A DNA stretch of 64,000 nucleotides from Macrobrachium rosenbergii (lineage: Eukaryota; Arthropoda; Malacostraca; Decapoda; Palaemonidae). Position 1 is the stretch's first letter; each line of letters opens with the position of its first letter. Positions 33,263 through 44,893 of the stretch are shown here, piece by piece. Below the pieces are notes generated by a model. The model made no database searches and was not told the DNA's origin. It saw nothing but the letters and a program-made list of their open reading frames with translations. Location of the stretch: positions 49,209,297 through 49,273,296 of the forward strand of contig NC_089766.1 in the NCBI RefSeq assembly GCF_040412425.1, written 5' to 3'. The position numbers and the translations under genes are program-made.

Positions 33263-33627
33263 TGAGATTGAAATCCCAGGTAACAACGGTTCCTATCACA
33301 CCGGAATTCTGAATTTTTACTCTTAAAAAGAGATAAATATATGATAACATTTTTTATCATCAGAGAACAATATTGATGAGATTTCACAGACTGCCAAAAA
33401 TGGATTTTCTTTGTTACAACGGCATAATCACCAGGCTGATATCTTTGCGTGACCCAAACTTACAAGATAAATAACAACTGGGACGGGCAAAACATAGAGG
33501 CCAGTGAGAAATTTTCTATATATAGCGTAGATTAAAATTTAGAGAGAATAAATCATACCTATGCTAATTGTGTCCATGATACTTCTAAGTATGCCAAAAA
33601 CTCACAAGCTATGGAAGACTAAATAGG

Positions 33628-33920
33628 TCATAGAATTTAGGCAAAAGGTGTAGCGCTGGGACCTATAAGGTCATTCAGAGATGAAACTGAGAGTAAAAAG
33701 GTTTGAAAGGTGTAACAGGAGGAAAACCTCGCAGTTGCACTAGGAAATAATTATTAGGAGAGGGTGGAAAGTACGATGAAACAGAATATGAACGGAACTA
33801 CAGTAAAAGGAATGAAAGGGGTTGCGGCCTGGGTCCGAAGAGACGCTGCAAAGAACCCTGAGTGATGCCTACAGTGCACCGCATGAGGTGCACTGAACGG
33901 CACTACACCCGCTACCGGGG
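33628..33920 (+). mobile_element. SINE-A copy, forming an inverted pair with the next
   Basis: Complete from TAGAATTTAGGCAAAAGG to ACCCGCTACCGGGGC. The antisense frame with SAPHAVHCRHH and ATPFIPFTVVPF words is visible on the minus strand. Confidence 0.85.
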
Positions 33921-34035
33921 CTTCCAAACTATGGGCGAACATTTGTTGAAAATAATTTTTACTACGAGTAAAAGAAAAATGTTCGATAATTTATTCTGTA
34001 ACATTTTTTTTGCATGATTAAAGATTCCGTCAATA

Positions 34036-34298
34036 ATGCACTGTAGGCAATACTTAAGGTTTTTACAGCGTCCCTTCGGCCCCTCCTGCAACCCCTTTCA
34101 TTACTTTTACTGTACCTCCATTCACATTCTCTTTCTTCCATCTTACTTTCCACCCTCTCCTAACAATTGGTTTGTAGAGGTTTTCCTCTTTTACACCATT
34201 TAAACCTTTTTTACTGTCAATTTAAATTTCAGCGCTGAATGACCTCGTAAGTCCCAGATCTTGGTCTTTGGGCTAACCTCTATATATTCTCTATTCGA
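34036..34298 (-). mobile_element. SINE-A copy, the only one in reverse orientation
   Basis: GCACTGTAGGCAATACTTAA, CAGCGTCCCTTCGGCCCCT, TTTCATTACTTTTACTGTAC, GAGGTTTTCCTC, TTTCAGCGCTGAATGACCTC and CTATATATTCTCTATTC, i.e. the family reversed. Separated by about 115 bases from the plus copy, so the two could pair as a ~260 bp imperfect stem. Confidence 0.85.
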
Positions 34299-34736
34299 TA
34301 TACAATATCTGAAATAACACTGATCAAAGAAATTTCAGTTGACGGACGTAGTTAATTTACAATACTAAATTACAAAAAAAAAAAAAGTGGTACCACATAG
34401 AAATCGTTTTAAGAAAAATAATATTTTTCGTTATAAAAATTCGTGTGATAATTAAAACCACAAAAAAAAAACGTTTACTAAAGTTCATTTAGACGTTCAA
34501 AAAGGAGGAAGGAGTTGCACAGCTTAACGAAAAATCACTTTTCATTTCCAGTTTCTCCTCAGGCAATATTTGTATTTCCCGTCTGAAAATATCGAGAGCT
34601 TTCTACTAGTGCTGTTGCTATCTCATTTTGATTAATCAGCACAAGTGCTTTCGCCTCCCTATCTGATTGTCTAGTAAAAAGGCTGTCACAGCCGTCCGGT
34701 TATTGTTCAGGAAAAAAAATGCACTTCTCACCCTCT
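34299..34736. other. unique-looking AT-rich interval
   Basis: A runs at 34373-34386 and 34461-34470. No gene supported. Confidence 0.3.
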
Positions 34737-35040
34737 CGATTATTTGGCGAAAATGCTCTTTCACTTTCTTGAATTCCTTAGCAGAAATGCTCTCGTATCT
34801 CCTTGGATTATCTAGCTAAAATTATCTCGTACTACCCTTGGATTATTTAGCAAAAATTCTCTAGCACTCTTCGTTGATTATTTAGTGAAAATTCTCCTCC
34901 ACTCTTCTATGATTACTTAGCGGAAAATATTCCTCATTTCTTAGAAAATTCAAGGAAATGCTCTGACATTCTTCTTAGACTATTCAACGAAATTATATCA
35001 TTTTTCTTCCTTATAACGAAATTATGTCGCTTTTCTTCTA
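34737..35040. repeat. degenerate tandem repeat, ~36 bp unit
   Basis: Words GATTATTTAGC.AAAATTCTCT and CACTCTTC recur at about 36 base spacing (34738, 34806, 34846, 34880, 34911), with decay to both sides. Confidence 0.55.
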
Positions 35041-35384
35041 AGTCACTGACAAGTAGAGTTCGAGCAATGATCCAGAAACCCTAAATTTTTTTATTTTTCT
35101 TTGGATAATAAAGAGGAATTTTAGTATTTTCTTTTGCTGCCTTCCTAAATGATGCTTATGTAGTAAAATTCTGGCGCATACCACTCCAAGGGAATTAAGA
35201 GTTTCCACTTACTGGCAATAGACAATAAGTGATCAGCCTTGCAGGAGCATCAGATGGCTAACTAAACCCAGGCCAGACAATGACGTCACACGGGCTCATC
35301 GCAGGCAAAACCCACTACTGGTTCGGCTCGTCGATACAACAGTACATTTGATCATTCTTCGTCTCAGCATTAATTGTTTTAGTT

Positions 35385-35702
35385 TTGTATTCATTTTCTT
35401 TCAGTGGTGGTCTGCCAGTAACCTCATTATTTATCAGTGTCAGTCATGTTGTTAAAAAACACAGCTTCATATGTCACAAATGTAAATTATTTTTTCTATC
35501 GACAGCGAGGGTAAGAACTCAATATTACGATTGTTTTAAACAATATCTTGATGTAAACTCTAACGAAGATTACTCAGAACACCTCAGGCAATCAATAAAT
35601 ATTATGAAATTTGTCAAGTGCCCTATATATATTGACAACAGTACTAAATATTTAACTGTCCTTGGTTTACAACCTGTAAATCGTGGGCCATGGCTCACCT
35701 GA
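35385..35702 (+). CDS. open frame of 105 codons in unique sequence, product unknown
   Basis: This frame lies in non-repetitive DNA, unlike nearly all others of its size here. It is hydrophobic at the start, then contains a C-x2-C (ICHKCKLFF) and a mixed second half with SNEDYSEHLRQSINIMKFVK. A pyrimidine-rich acceptor-like CATTTTCTTTCAG ends at about 35404 and a donor-like GGTAAGAA starts near 35510, but they would cut the frame. I recognise no family. It may be chance, a fragment of a mobile element, or an exon; chance is the most likely. Confidence 0.15.
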   Translation: MYSFSFSGGLPVTSLFISVSHVVKKHSFICHKCKLFFLSTARVRTQYYDCFKQYLDVNSNEDYSEHLRQSINIMKFVKCPIYIDNSTKYLTVLGLQPVNRGPWLT

Positions 35703-35905
35703 CGCTGTCGACTCAGATGATTCATCTTTAACCCCCCGTCTGGTTGACCCGTCTTAGCCAGCACCTCAGTTTTCGGTAACGGTGCTTTCCCGGCCGAAGA
35801 AACACGTGAAAGGGAATCTCTTTGAACTGTAAGAAACCAAAAAATATACTGTCCATAAGGGAAAACCAAAGAGACGAAGAAATAGGAAACAATATGTGCA
35901 TATAT

Positions 35906-36092
35906 AAACAACTGGTAAGAGAGGGTTAAGAAAAGTATGATGGAAGAAAGAGAATACGAACGGAGGTACATTAAATGGAATGGAATGGGTTGCAGCTAGG
36001 GCCCAAAGGGACGCTGCAAAGGGCCTTGAGTAATGCATACAGTGCACCCCGTGAGGTACACTGATGGAACTAACCCCCTGCGAAGGGAAAAT
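35906..36092 (+). mobile_element. SINE-A copy, truncated on the left
   Basis: Begins AACTGGTAAGAGAGGGTTAA and continues to ACTAACCCCCTGCGAAGGG. The left ~120 bases of the family are missing. Confidence 0.8.
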
Positions 36093-36297
36093 GGTGAGGT
36101 GCAAAATCCTCGACTGATCTGGTTTAGAAGGTCCTAGTATGCCACTGACACTAACAATATAGCATTAAACCTGAACCAGGTATCAGTAATATTACTTCTA
36201 CAAATACAGGAAGCCTTGAGAGAACTGCCTGACTTTCGGACGGCATTATATAATAATAGCTTGTTGGAGCTCGCTACACGCGCTGGAACTCGGCGCT
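36093..36297. other. short unique interval
   Basis: No repeat or gene recognised. Confidence 0.3.
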
Positions 36298-36485
36298 GAT
36301 GTCTCCCCTACCCTCCCGATCCCCTACCTACCCCGCCCCCACCCGGGCGGACAAACAGGTTTGCAAGAGGAGGGTGGATGTCTCCTCTACCCTCCCATTC
36401 CTCTACCTACCTACCCCACCTCGCCCGGGGAGGACAAACCGGTTTGCATGGGGTGGGTGGCTGTGTCATGTCTCCCCTACTGTCA
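36298..36485. repeat. C-rich tandem duplication, ~85 bp unit, 2.2 copies
   Basis: ATGTCTCC(C/T)CTACCCTCCC, CCTACCTACC, CGCCCGGG and GGACAAAC.GGTTTGCA recur at 36299, 36378 and partly at 36469. Strong pyrimidine bias on the plus strand. Confidence 0.75.
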
Positions 36486-37009
36486 CCCAGGAAGGAATAA
36501 ACAAGATCCACTCGGATATTATTATTATGGATACTGTGCTTGCCACAATTTTTATACTTTCTCATCAAACAGAAAATAAAATTCCATATACACCAAAACA
36601 ATTTTAGACTTTATCCATTTGCTTAGTACACAGTAGCAAAACGTATGTAAGTAGTTAGTAAGTATTACAAAATATATGCTTACACTCAGTACTTGGTAAA
36701 ATTGCATTTATTATCGACAGTATTACTGATACGAATGCTCATGTGTTGAAGCGAGTTTGTAAAAACGTTGCATTAAACCAAACGTGCTTTCTCTCTAGTT
36801 CTTATGCTTTTATTGCAGATTTCGTCAAAATGTATTTATCTCCTTGTTAATGTATTCTTTTTTTTTATTTACCCGTTACTGATTTGGAATTTTTTCTTTA
36901 ACCTTTCTCTTTATCAAACAGACCCTGTGTCCAGTGCCACCTGGTCTTTCAAGTCAATATTTTTTGAAGGTTTGTTCCATACAAGTCTTGCTGATTTCAC
37001 ACGCACATT
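36486..37009. other. unique-looking AT-rich interval
   Basis: No repeat family recognised apart from AT richness. A LINE-tail-like word TCAAGTCAATATTTTTTGAA with GGTTTGTTCCATAC lies at 36951-36980 and may be an old LINE tail scrap. Confidence 0.35.
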
Positions 37010-37262
37010 ATATACATACATTTACATACACACATATGTATATATATGGATAGATGGATGGGTAGGTAGATAGAAAGATATGTGTATATATAAAAGAATG
37101 CTTGCTGATTTCACACATTATACATATATATATAAAAGTGATTATAATCATATATATATCTATATATATATATATACATAAAATTTATATATATATATAT
37201 GTATATGAATATATATTATATATACATATTTTGTATTATACATATACACATATTTGCACACA
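37010..37262. repeat. compound TA/CA microsatellite region
   Basis: Interrupted TA runs with ACACACAT and ATAGATAGATGG words; the segment CTTGCTGATTTCACAC occurs twice (36990 and 37101), a ~110 bp local duplication. Confidence 0.85.
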
Positions 37263-37635
37263 CCTACACAATGAACAGGGACCCGTGCAAGAACCAAATT
37301 GCACAAACAAACACACGGCTGGCCCCGAGGAGGACCTCCCTCCAACACGTCAACCGTAACTTAGCAGGAACAGGCAGAGAGATAGCCGCGCCGATACAGG
37401 CATACCCGCCATTAGCGCTATCCGGACGCACAGATAGCTGTACTGACCAGCCGGATAATTAGCGTCATCCGAAAGGAGAGGAAAGTAGGCGTGTGACTCA
37501 GGGGGGGGAGACGAGGTAGAAAGACGGTGATGTTTCTTTCCGGGAGTTTATTGCTTCTGCGGCCTTTATCGAGTTGACGCGAGGCAAAACTGGCGAATTC
37601 GATGGTGAATGGAAACGGGAAGTGTCCCAATCAGT
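37263..37635. other. unique-looking, moderately GC-rich interval
   Basis: Balanced composition with CpG sites, including AGCCGCGCCGATACAGGCAT near 37384 and a run of nine G at 37501-37509. Short open frames on both strands; no product recognised. Confidence 0.35.
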
Positions 37636-38420
37636 AAAGTGTTAAAACGGTTGAATTAAATAAAATCCAAAGGCAGCTGAATTAAATAAAATGAAGAGGG
37701 AAATTATCTCAATCAGCAAAGTATTAAAACAGCTGAATTAAATAAAATGAAAAGGGAAATTATCCCAATCAGTAAAGCATTAAAACAGCTGAATTAAATA
37801 GAATGAAAAGGGAAATTATCTCAATCAGCAAAGTATTAAAACAGCTGGATTAAATAGAATGAAAAGAGAAATCATCTCAATCAGTAAAGTATTAAAACAG
37901 CTGAATTAAATAAAATGAAAAGGGAAATGATCTCAGTCAGCAAAGTATTAAAACAGCTGAATTAAATACAATGAAGAGGGAAATTATCCCAATCAGCAAA
38001 GTATTAAAACAGCTGAATTAAACACAATGAAAAGGGAAATCATCTCAATCAGCAAAGTATTAAAACAGCTGAATTAAATAAAATGAAAAGGGAAATTATC
38101 TCAATCAGCAAAGTATTAAAACAGCTGAATTAATGAAATCAAAAGGGAAATTATCTCAATCAGCAAAGTATTAAAACAGCTGAATTAAATAAAATCAAAA
38201 GTGAAATTATCTCAATCAGTAAAGTATCAAAACAGCTGAACTAAATGAAATCAAAAGGGAAATTATCTCAATCAGCAAAGTATTAAAACAGCTGAACTAA
38301 ACAAAATCAAAAGGGAATTGATCTCGATCAGGAAAGAATTACAACAGCTAAATTAAATAAAATTAAAAGGGGAAATCATCTCAATCAGTCAAAGTTTTAA
38401 AACAGCTGAATTAAAAACAC
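37636..38420. repeat. satellite-like tandem array, ~56-57 bp unit, ~14 copies
   Basis: Unit contains AAATTATCTCAATCAGCAAA, GTATTAAAACAGCTGAATTA and AATAAAATGAAAAGGG. Copies are highly similar up to about 38320, then increasingly altered. The CAGCTG site and ATCTCAATCAG word are invariant markers. Confidence 0.93.
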
Positions 38421-40060
38421 AATGAATGAAGGAAATTATTTCAAATCATACAAATAGTTTTAAATATAGAACACTGACCGATTCAAAGATTGATAATGAA
38501 GAGCGACAATTATCTCAATCATACAAATTTTGAACTATAAAATATGAAAAGAATTAAACACAATAAATAGTTGTAAATGCATCCCAATCAGCAAAATTAT
38601 TAAAATCATCTTTAAATAAAAAGGAAAAATGAAATTATCCCAATCCGTAACTCATAAAGTCGTTAGCTTTTTAATTAAATAAATGAACATTGAAATTATC
38701 TCAATCAGAACTGTCACTATATATTTCCCTCTGTTTCCCTTTCTGTTATGCCAAAAAAAAGTGCTGAATTAAACTGAATTTCAAATGACGTGAAATAATC
38801 CCAATCAGTAAAACATTAAAACAGCTGAATTAAATAAAACGTCAGAGTGTTTTAAATCATCTCAATCAAGAAAGGATTTTAAAACAGCTGGATTAAATAG
38901 CAAATGAAAAAGCACCCATCAAATTAAAACTCAGTATTAGATATTAAAACATGCAAAGAATTAAATAGAATGAAGGCCAAGGGCTTATCCCAATCATTCA
39001 AAGTATTCAAACAGCTGAGTATTAAATTTAAAATGTAACATGAGAAATCACCTCCAATGAATCAATTATTAAAACAGGTGTATTAAATAAAATGAAAATG
39101 AAATTATCTCAATCAGCAAAGTATTAAAACAGCTGGATTAATGAACGCTCAAAAAAATGATATCCTATCAGTGGACCGCAGTATTAAAAATAGCTGAATT
39201 AAATAAAATTCAAAAGGAGTTTCCCTTCAAATTATCTCAATCAAGATTGTGTATCAAAATATAAATGAAACATAACATCTTGCAAATCAAAATATGGAAA
39301 TAAAATCTCAATAAGAATGTATTAAAACAGAGCTGAAATAGATAAAATCAAACTGGTTTGATCTCGAATCACGATTCAGTCATTAAAATTCATCTAAGTC
39401 TAAATCAAAAGGTAAAACCGAAATCATCTCAATCAGTCAAGGATTTCGTCCACTGCAGCGATGGCTAAATTGATTAAATGGAAAGCAAAGTCATGCAATT
39501 TATCAAAGAGATGAAAAAAAAGCTTGTAATGTATGAATGCTCTAAAAGAATGTACTGGACACATAACATGGTTGTTTGATTTTGTTTCAAAAACACTGAT
39601 ACCGATTCAAAACAATTGATAATTTAGCACCAGACCCTAGCTCAAATCATAATCTCAGAGATGTAATTTTGAACTATAAAATATGAAGCAAATAATCAAT
39701 GTTTCCATTCGAACTGAGATTCCAGAGGTTGTATTCGTGCATCGTTATTACAAAATTATTATTTGTAAATCATCTTTAAATTAATAAGGAAAAATGAATT
39801 TTACTCCACATAACTCATAAAGTCGTTAGTCTTTTTATTTAATAAATTTTTTATTCATTTATTTTTTATATGATATTACCCTCACCCTTAATGAACTGCC
39901 ATTATATTCTTTCCCTCTGTTTCCCTTCTGAATAGGTTTCATCTTCAAAAAAATAATAATAATAATAATAATTAATAATAATTTCAAATGAACAAGTTTC
40001 ATCTTCTGAATAATAATAATAATAATAATAAAATAATAATAATAATAATAATAATAAGTC
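38421..40060. repeat. interleaved mosaic of the satellite and other sequence
   Basis: Short pieces of the satellite (AATTATCTCAATCAG, ATTAAAACAGCTGAATTAAA) alternate with pieces matching sequence elsewhere at 40590-41600. Within the block, TAACTCATAAAGTCGTTAG occurs at 38648 and 39811, and TTTGAACTATAAAATATGA at 38528 and 39668. The block ends in (AAT)n tracts with LINE-tail words. Either a decayed, reshuffled array or an assembly consensus of misaligned reads. Confidence 0.65.
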
Positions 40061-40272
40061 TACATTACTCATTACATATTCATTAGAACGTCACTTACGA
40101 GTGTCTTATATAAACAAGGCAACCAAGAACTTTAGGATTTCTCAAATAATGAGAAGAAATTTGAGAAGAAATTTACCGGAAGCTCCACAGCAAAGTACCA
40201 TGGCCATTCCAGATTTAGTGAGTATGAACCAAATAAAAAAGCAGTATTAGATCAAGTTAAAAATATGCTAAG
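40061..40272. other. short interval of unclear origin
   Basis: Contains GAAGAAATTTGAGAAGAAAT (local 13-base duplication). No gene. Confidence 0.3.
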
Positions 40273-40548
40273 CAATATAGAATTTTCGCCCAAGGCAAGG
40301 CCAAGGGCTGGAACCTATGAGGTCATTCAGCGCTGAAAGGGAAATTGAGAATTGAAAAGTTTAAAAGGTGTAACAGGAGGAAATCTCGCAGTTCCACTAT
40401 GAATCAATTATTAAGAGAAGGTGGAAAGTAAGAAGGAAGAAAGAGAATATGAAAGGAGGTACAGTAAAAGGAATGAAAGGGATTGCAGCTAGAGGCCGAG
40501 GGAACGCTGCAAAACAACCTTAATACCTACAGTAGATCACATGAGGTT
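40273..40548 (+). mobile_element. SINE-A copy in the mosaic region
   Basis: GCAATATAGAATTTTCGCCC to ATGAGGT; contains the duplicated AAGGCAAGGCCAAGG. Right end shortened. Confidence 0.8.
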
Positions 40549-40589
40549 AAAAAATAAACAAACCTCATCCACCAATTACTCTTGGGTTC

Positions 40590-41600
40590 ATGGAATGTTT
40601 TTGTTTAGTTTCCCTTCAAAGGATTAAAATGTTTGCACCAAGATTGTGGTGATTCACTGCAGAATATAAATTCCTCAAAAGGGTCATAACATCTTGCAAT
40701 AAAATATGGAGATAAAATACTTTAAAAGTAAAAATGCATTACTGGAACACCAGAGCTGAAATAGAGCTGTCAAAAAATTCAGTAACTGGTTTGTTGCTAG
40801 AATATTCGATTCATAATCATTGATTTTTCACCTGCACTCAATAAAACAAAAACCTCACTGAAGGAGACATTCTTCTCTTTGGTGCAAAATGAACTGCTTC
40901 AAGCTGATGGCTAAATTACCAATGGGAAGCCAAAGTGTAACTGAGGCACTTTATCAAAGAACAGAATTCAGAAAAAAAAGTATTGTGTAATGTACTGAAT
41001 GCATTCAAAAAATGTACTGCCCAAACAGCATACTGTTGTAAATTTTGTTTCAAAAACATTTATACATAAATTTCAGCTATAAACATATCCTTATACCACT
41101 ACCAGACCCTTAAGCTCAAATCATAATACAGAGATATACCTTTTACCTGCCGAACATAACCAGATTCGCTGAACAGCAGAAGCACCAAACATATACAGTC
41201 AATGTTTTGCCTCACTGTCGAAACATATAGTTACATAAATTTTATTCCTCCTCAAACATATGGACTGTAAATTTCCCGTCTGAACATGTTACTGTGCAGT
41301 TGGAACTTCAGAAGTTCAAACATATACTGTAATGCAAATTTCACTACCCAAACATATCTGTTCTTCTTGCATTTTAAAACATTGGAAGTTATCCATTTAT
41401 TAATTTTATTTTTTTAAAAAGCGCATTTATTTTTTCAACACATCCAGAAAAGTCTCAAGTATACATTATTCCTAATGAACACTATATAACATTTCCAACC
41501 AGAAGCAACTCCTTCTGAATAGGTTCGTGGCTTCTGAATAATAATAATAATAATATAATAATAATAATAATAATAATGCTGAGCTAATAATAATAATACA
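40590..41600. repeat. third pass of the mosaic, mixed with a decayed LINE 3' end
   Basis: CATAACATCTTGCAA (40685) matches 39271; CAGAGCTGAAATAG (40752) matches 39328; TTTTGTTTCAAAAACA (41043) matches 39580. From 41160, LINE coding-end words appear in order (GATTCGCTGAACAGCAG, GTTGGAACTTCAGAAGTTCA, ATCCATTTATTAA), with AAACATAT-type words spliced in at intervals, and the block ends in CTTCTGAATAATAATAATAA. Confidence 0.55.
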
Positions 41601-41684
41601 GATTTTTTTATTTAATCATTCCAAAAAACAATATCTCTGATATATCCTCAGTTCCTCTGGAGACCTACCAAGTCAGTTCTAAAT

Positions 41685-41993
41685 ACAACAGAATATAGAA
41701 TTTAGGCCAAAGGCCAAGCGCTGGGACCTATGAGGTCATTCAGCACTGAAACGGGAGATGAGGTGAAAGGTTACAAAGGTGTAACAAGCGGAAAGCCTCG
41801 CAGTCGCACTATGAAACAATCGTTAGAGAGGATGGAAAATCAGATGGAAGAAAGAGAATATGAACAGAGGTACAGTAAAAGGAATGAAAGAGGTTGCAGC
41901 TAGGGGCCGAAGGGACGCTGCAGAGACCCTTAAGTAATGCCTACAGCGCACCACGTGAGGTGCACTGACGTCACTACTCCCCTTCCTACGGGG
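41685..41993 (+). mobile_element. SINE-A copy with 15 bp target-site duplication
   Basis: Flanked by AAGTCAGTTCTAAAT (41670-41684) and AAGTCAGTTGTAAAT (41994-42008), 14 of 15 identical. Complete from ACAACAGAATATAGAATTTA to CCCTTCCTACGGGG. Confidence 0.93.
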
Positions 41994-42008
41994 AAGTCAG
42001 TTGTAAAT

Positions 42009-42471
42009 GAATTCGGTAAACAAGAGATACTTCAATAAATAGTTAAGAGAAAAATATAAAGCAGAACCAGTATAAACAGAAGACCTTCTTGCGGTTATAT
42101 ACATGCAGCAGGAATGGCGTTCCCAGACAAGATACTGGGAATCCCTAAACCGTGTCAATGACAAGATGATGGCCATCGCCATTTGAAATATAGCCTAACT
42201 AAAATCGACTCTAAATGTTTCCTGGAGTATACAAAAATACTTGCGAGCAAGAGACTGCATATGCCTTAATGTTTATGCGGGCAGGATCACTCATAAATAA
42301 TGATTCCTTATACTGGCCCTTAAACAAAATCAAACTTAAGTACGCCGCCTATTAAGCCAATGTGGGAAAAATAGACGGATGATTTCTGGCATCTTAACCA
42401 TTTGTAAAATGAACCGCACAGGGAAATCCTCCATCCCGGCGTCTTCTTATTCAAAATTATACTAGAATAGA
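42009..42471. other. unique-looking interval
   Basis: No repeat family recognised. Two short minus-strand frames, no product recognised. Confidence 0.3.
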
Positions 42472-42667
42472 ACAGAATATAGAATTTTGGCCAAAGGTCA
42501 AGCGCTGGGACCTGTGAGGTCATTCAGCGACTAAATGGTAAGGTTTTGAAATGTGTAACAGGAGGAAAACCTCGCAGTGCACTCTGAAACAACTGTCAGG
42601 AGAGGGTGGAAAGTAAGAGAGGAGAAGAAGAATATGAAGGGAGGTACAGTAAAAGGAATGAAAGGGA
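42472..42667 (+). mobile_element. SINE-A copy, truncated on the right
   Basis: TAGAACAGAATATAGAATTT to AAGGAATGAAAGGG. Preceded by TAGAA, again the GAATA-type simple-repeat end. Confidence 0.82.
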
Positions 42668-43507
42668 AAACACTTGATACAGGAGAGGACTTGCTAAATG
42701 CATACGGAAACTAAACGGAACAGGCGTTATTCTGTCGTTCGGATGAAATCCTTTACATACATATTATGCAACTCGTCACGTGTACAGACACAACTAACAT
42801 ACGTGTATGAAGCACGTCTATCATATTACGTCACTAAGGAATACACTGGACTTACCTTAACTGCACCAGCGGTAAAAGATATTCAATTAACGTATGAAAC
42901 ACGTACCTGAAGAGAAAAAAAAAGTTATACAAAAACGGTCCATCAATAAAAAAAATTACTAGTGAAACGCAGAAAAAATTATGAATACATGAACCAACAT
43001 AGCAAAATCAAATTTACGATGGAGAAAGAGTTAGACAACAAAATTCCATTTTGGGACCTGCTAACTGAACGAAATAACCGTAACTAAACATATCAGTTAA
43101 ACACAAGGAACTAGGGTAGATGATGCATCTGGGACAAAATCAATAAAATTTATTAAATACAATAATATAAATAAAACAAATTACAGTTCACGCTTTTCGA
43201 AGATACTGAACCTCTTTCAGAAAATTCAGTCACTCTTGGAATTTGGCATGAAGTGAACAACTATTAACATGTCAAATTATTTATTTTAAGACTGAGGGCA
43301 GTCTTTAGTAAGTTTGAACATGAACATTATTTCCCGAAAAATGTTATCATTCAAAATGTGTCTCATTTGTAAGTGAAAATTGCGAAAAGAGAGAAAATCA
43401 CATATTGAGAAAAAGAGAAAATCAAAAAGAATCCAAAAATAACAATATGCGACTGAAAAATTAGGGCAATGGTACATGAAGTATTCAAGTGCCACTGGAC
43501 TGGATTG
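42668..43507. other. unique-looking interval
   Basis: Contains CACGTxxxxAxACAACTAACATACGTGTATGA-like short words with ACGT palindromes, AT-rich otherwise. No gene supported. Confidence 0.25.
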
Positions 43508-43816
43508 TATTATAGAATTTAGACCAAAGGCCAAGCGCTGGGAGACCTATGAGGTCATTCAGCGCTGAAAGGGAAATGGACAGCAATAATGTCTGAAAGG
43601 TGTAACAGGAGGAAAACCTCGCAGTTGCACTGTGAGCAATTGTTAGAGAGGGTGGAAAGTCAGATGGAAGAAAGAGAATATGGCCGGAAGTATAGTAAGC
43701 GGAATGAAAAGGGGGTTGCAGCTAGGGGCCCGAAGGGACGCTGCAAAGAACCTTCAGTAATGCCTACAGTCCACCGCGTGAGGTGTACTGATGGCACTGC
43801 CTCCCTACCGGGGACT
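43508..43816 (+). mobile_element. SINE-A copy
   Basis: TATTATAGAATTTAGACCAA to CTCCCTACCGGGGA, near complete with small insertions. Confidence 0.83.
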
Positions 43817-44084
43817 ACCCGCCCTACGGAGTCAAGTGGTGTTGACAGACCTCAAATTTACGAGCATCGGCATCAACAGCACTGGAAGTCAAAACGCAAA
43901 ATTATCTGCAGGCGACCATAAGGGCTGCTACTTTGGCTTGTTATCTATGATTCTACTACTCCGAGGTGCTGGTACTAAACACCGTAGGGTATATGTAAAG
44001 TAGACGGCCGCACGAAAATATCGTTTATTAATATAATTTGTCGACCACACAATGTTGTTGTTTTGTTATTATTTATTTACTTAT

Positions 44085-44188
44085 TAATATTTTTATCATT
44101 TCTGTGATTTTCGAAAACTTCTCGCGGACCTCCTACTCTCTAGTCACGGACCCCTTGTGGTCCGGAGACCCCCAGTTGAGAACCATTG
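44085..44188 (-). mobile_element. one end of a hAT-like element
   Basis: The plus strand ends GACCCCCAGTTGAGAACCATTG; reversed, this is CAATGGTTCTCAACTGGGGG, the familiar terminal sequence of hAT elements, preceded inside by GGACCCCTTGTGGTCC (palindrome). The opposite end was not found, so it is a fragment or the partner is diverged. Confidence 0.5.
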
Positions 44189-44893
44189 CGGCATAAGGTG
44201 TATACGTTCTTCAAGTCTGCGCCACAATCTGCATTCCCGAGATTTACTGCTTCCTCTAAACTGCTTCGCTGTCAAAGGTCAGATAAAATCTGCTTCCGAA
44301 GGACCTGCACACTAAACCGTGACTGTCTACAGAGACACCACCAACAGTTCATTTCTCCGCGAACTGTTTTCCCTTTTCCTCAAAATGCAGATCGACGATA
44401 ACAGCCTTTGTCCGACCCTAATTTCAATCACCTCAGATGACGGGGAGACCCCCTTAATAGCCCAGCTGCTTGCTTACTGCGGTGCAAATTACGACGAGGA
44501 GCGATAAGCGACAAAGAGTGATAAAGACGCAGTTCCTAAAACGAAGGAAACTGGTCCTCCCTAATCAGCTCACCGACTGTAAAGCAATCGTGGGAGGCGA
44601 TAAAATAAAGATAACCTTAAAAGAAGTCAGCTTCCATATCCGAAAGCTGTAAAATTTACACAGACAGTATTTTAATTCGTTCGACAAATTTCCCAACGTG
44701 TGAAGGTTACCAAAAAAAAAAAAAAAAAAAAAAGAGACGATTCAGACAAAAAGAGATCAGTAAGATAAAGTAACACTGAATAACACTCAAACTACTCCAT
44801 AAACAGCGACTATATAAAGAATATGCAATCTACTTTCACATTAAAACAACAGCGAGGAGGAATTATTTCATTATACTGTGTTGGAATTTGAAC
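44189..44893. other. unique-looking interval with a 22 base A run
   Basis: Balanced composition at 44200-44650 with short open plus frames (44186-44401, 44319-44507, 44470-44652) in different phases; no product recognised. An A run lies at 44712-44733. Confidence 0.3.
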
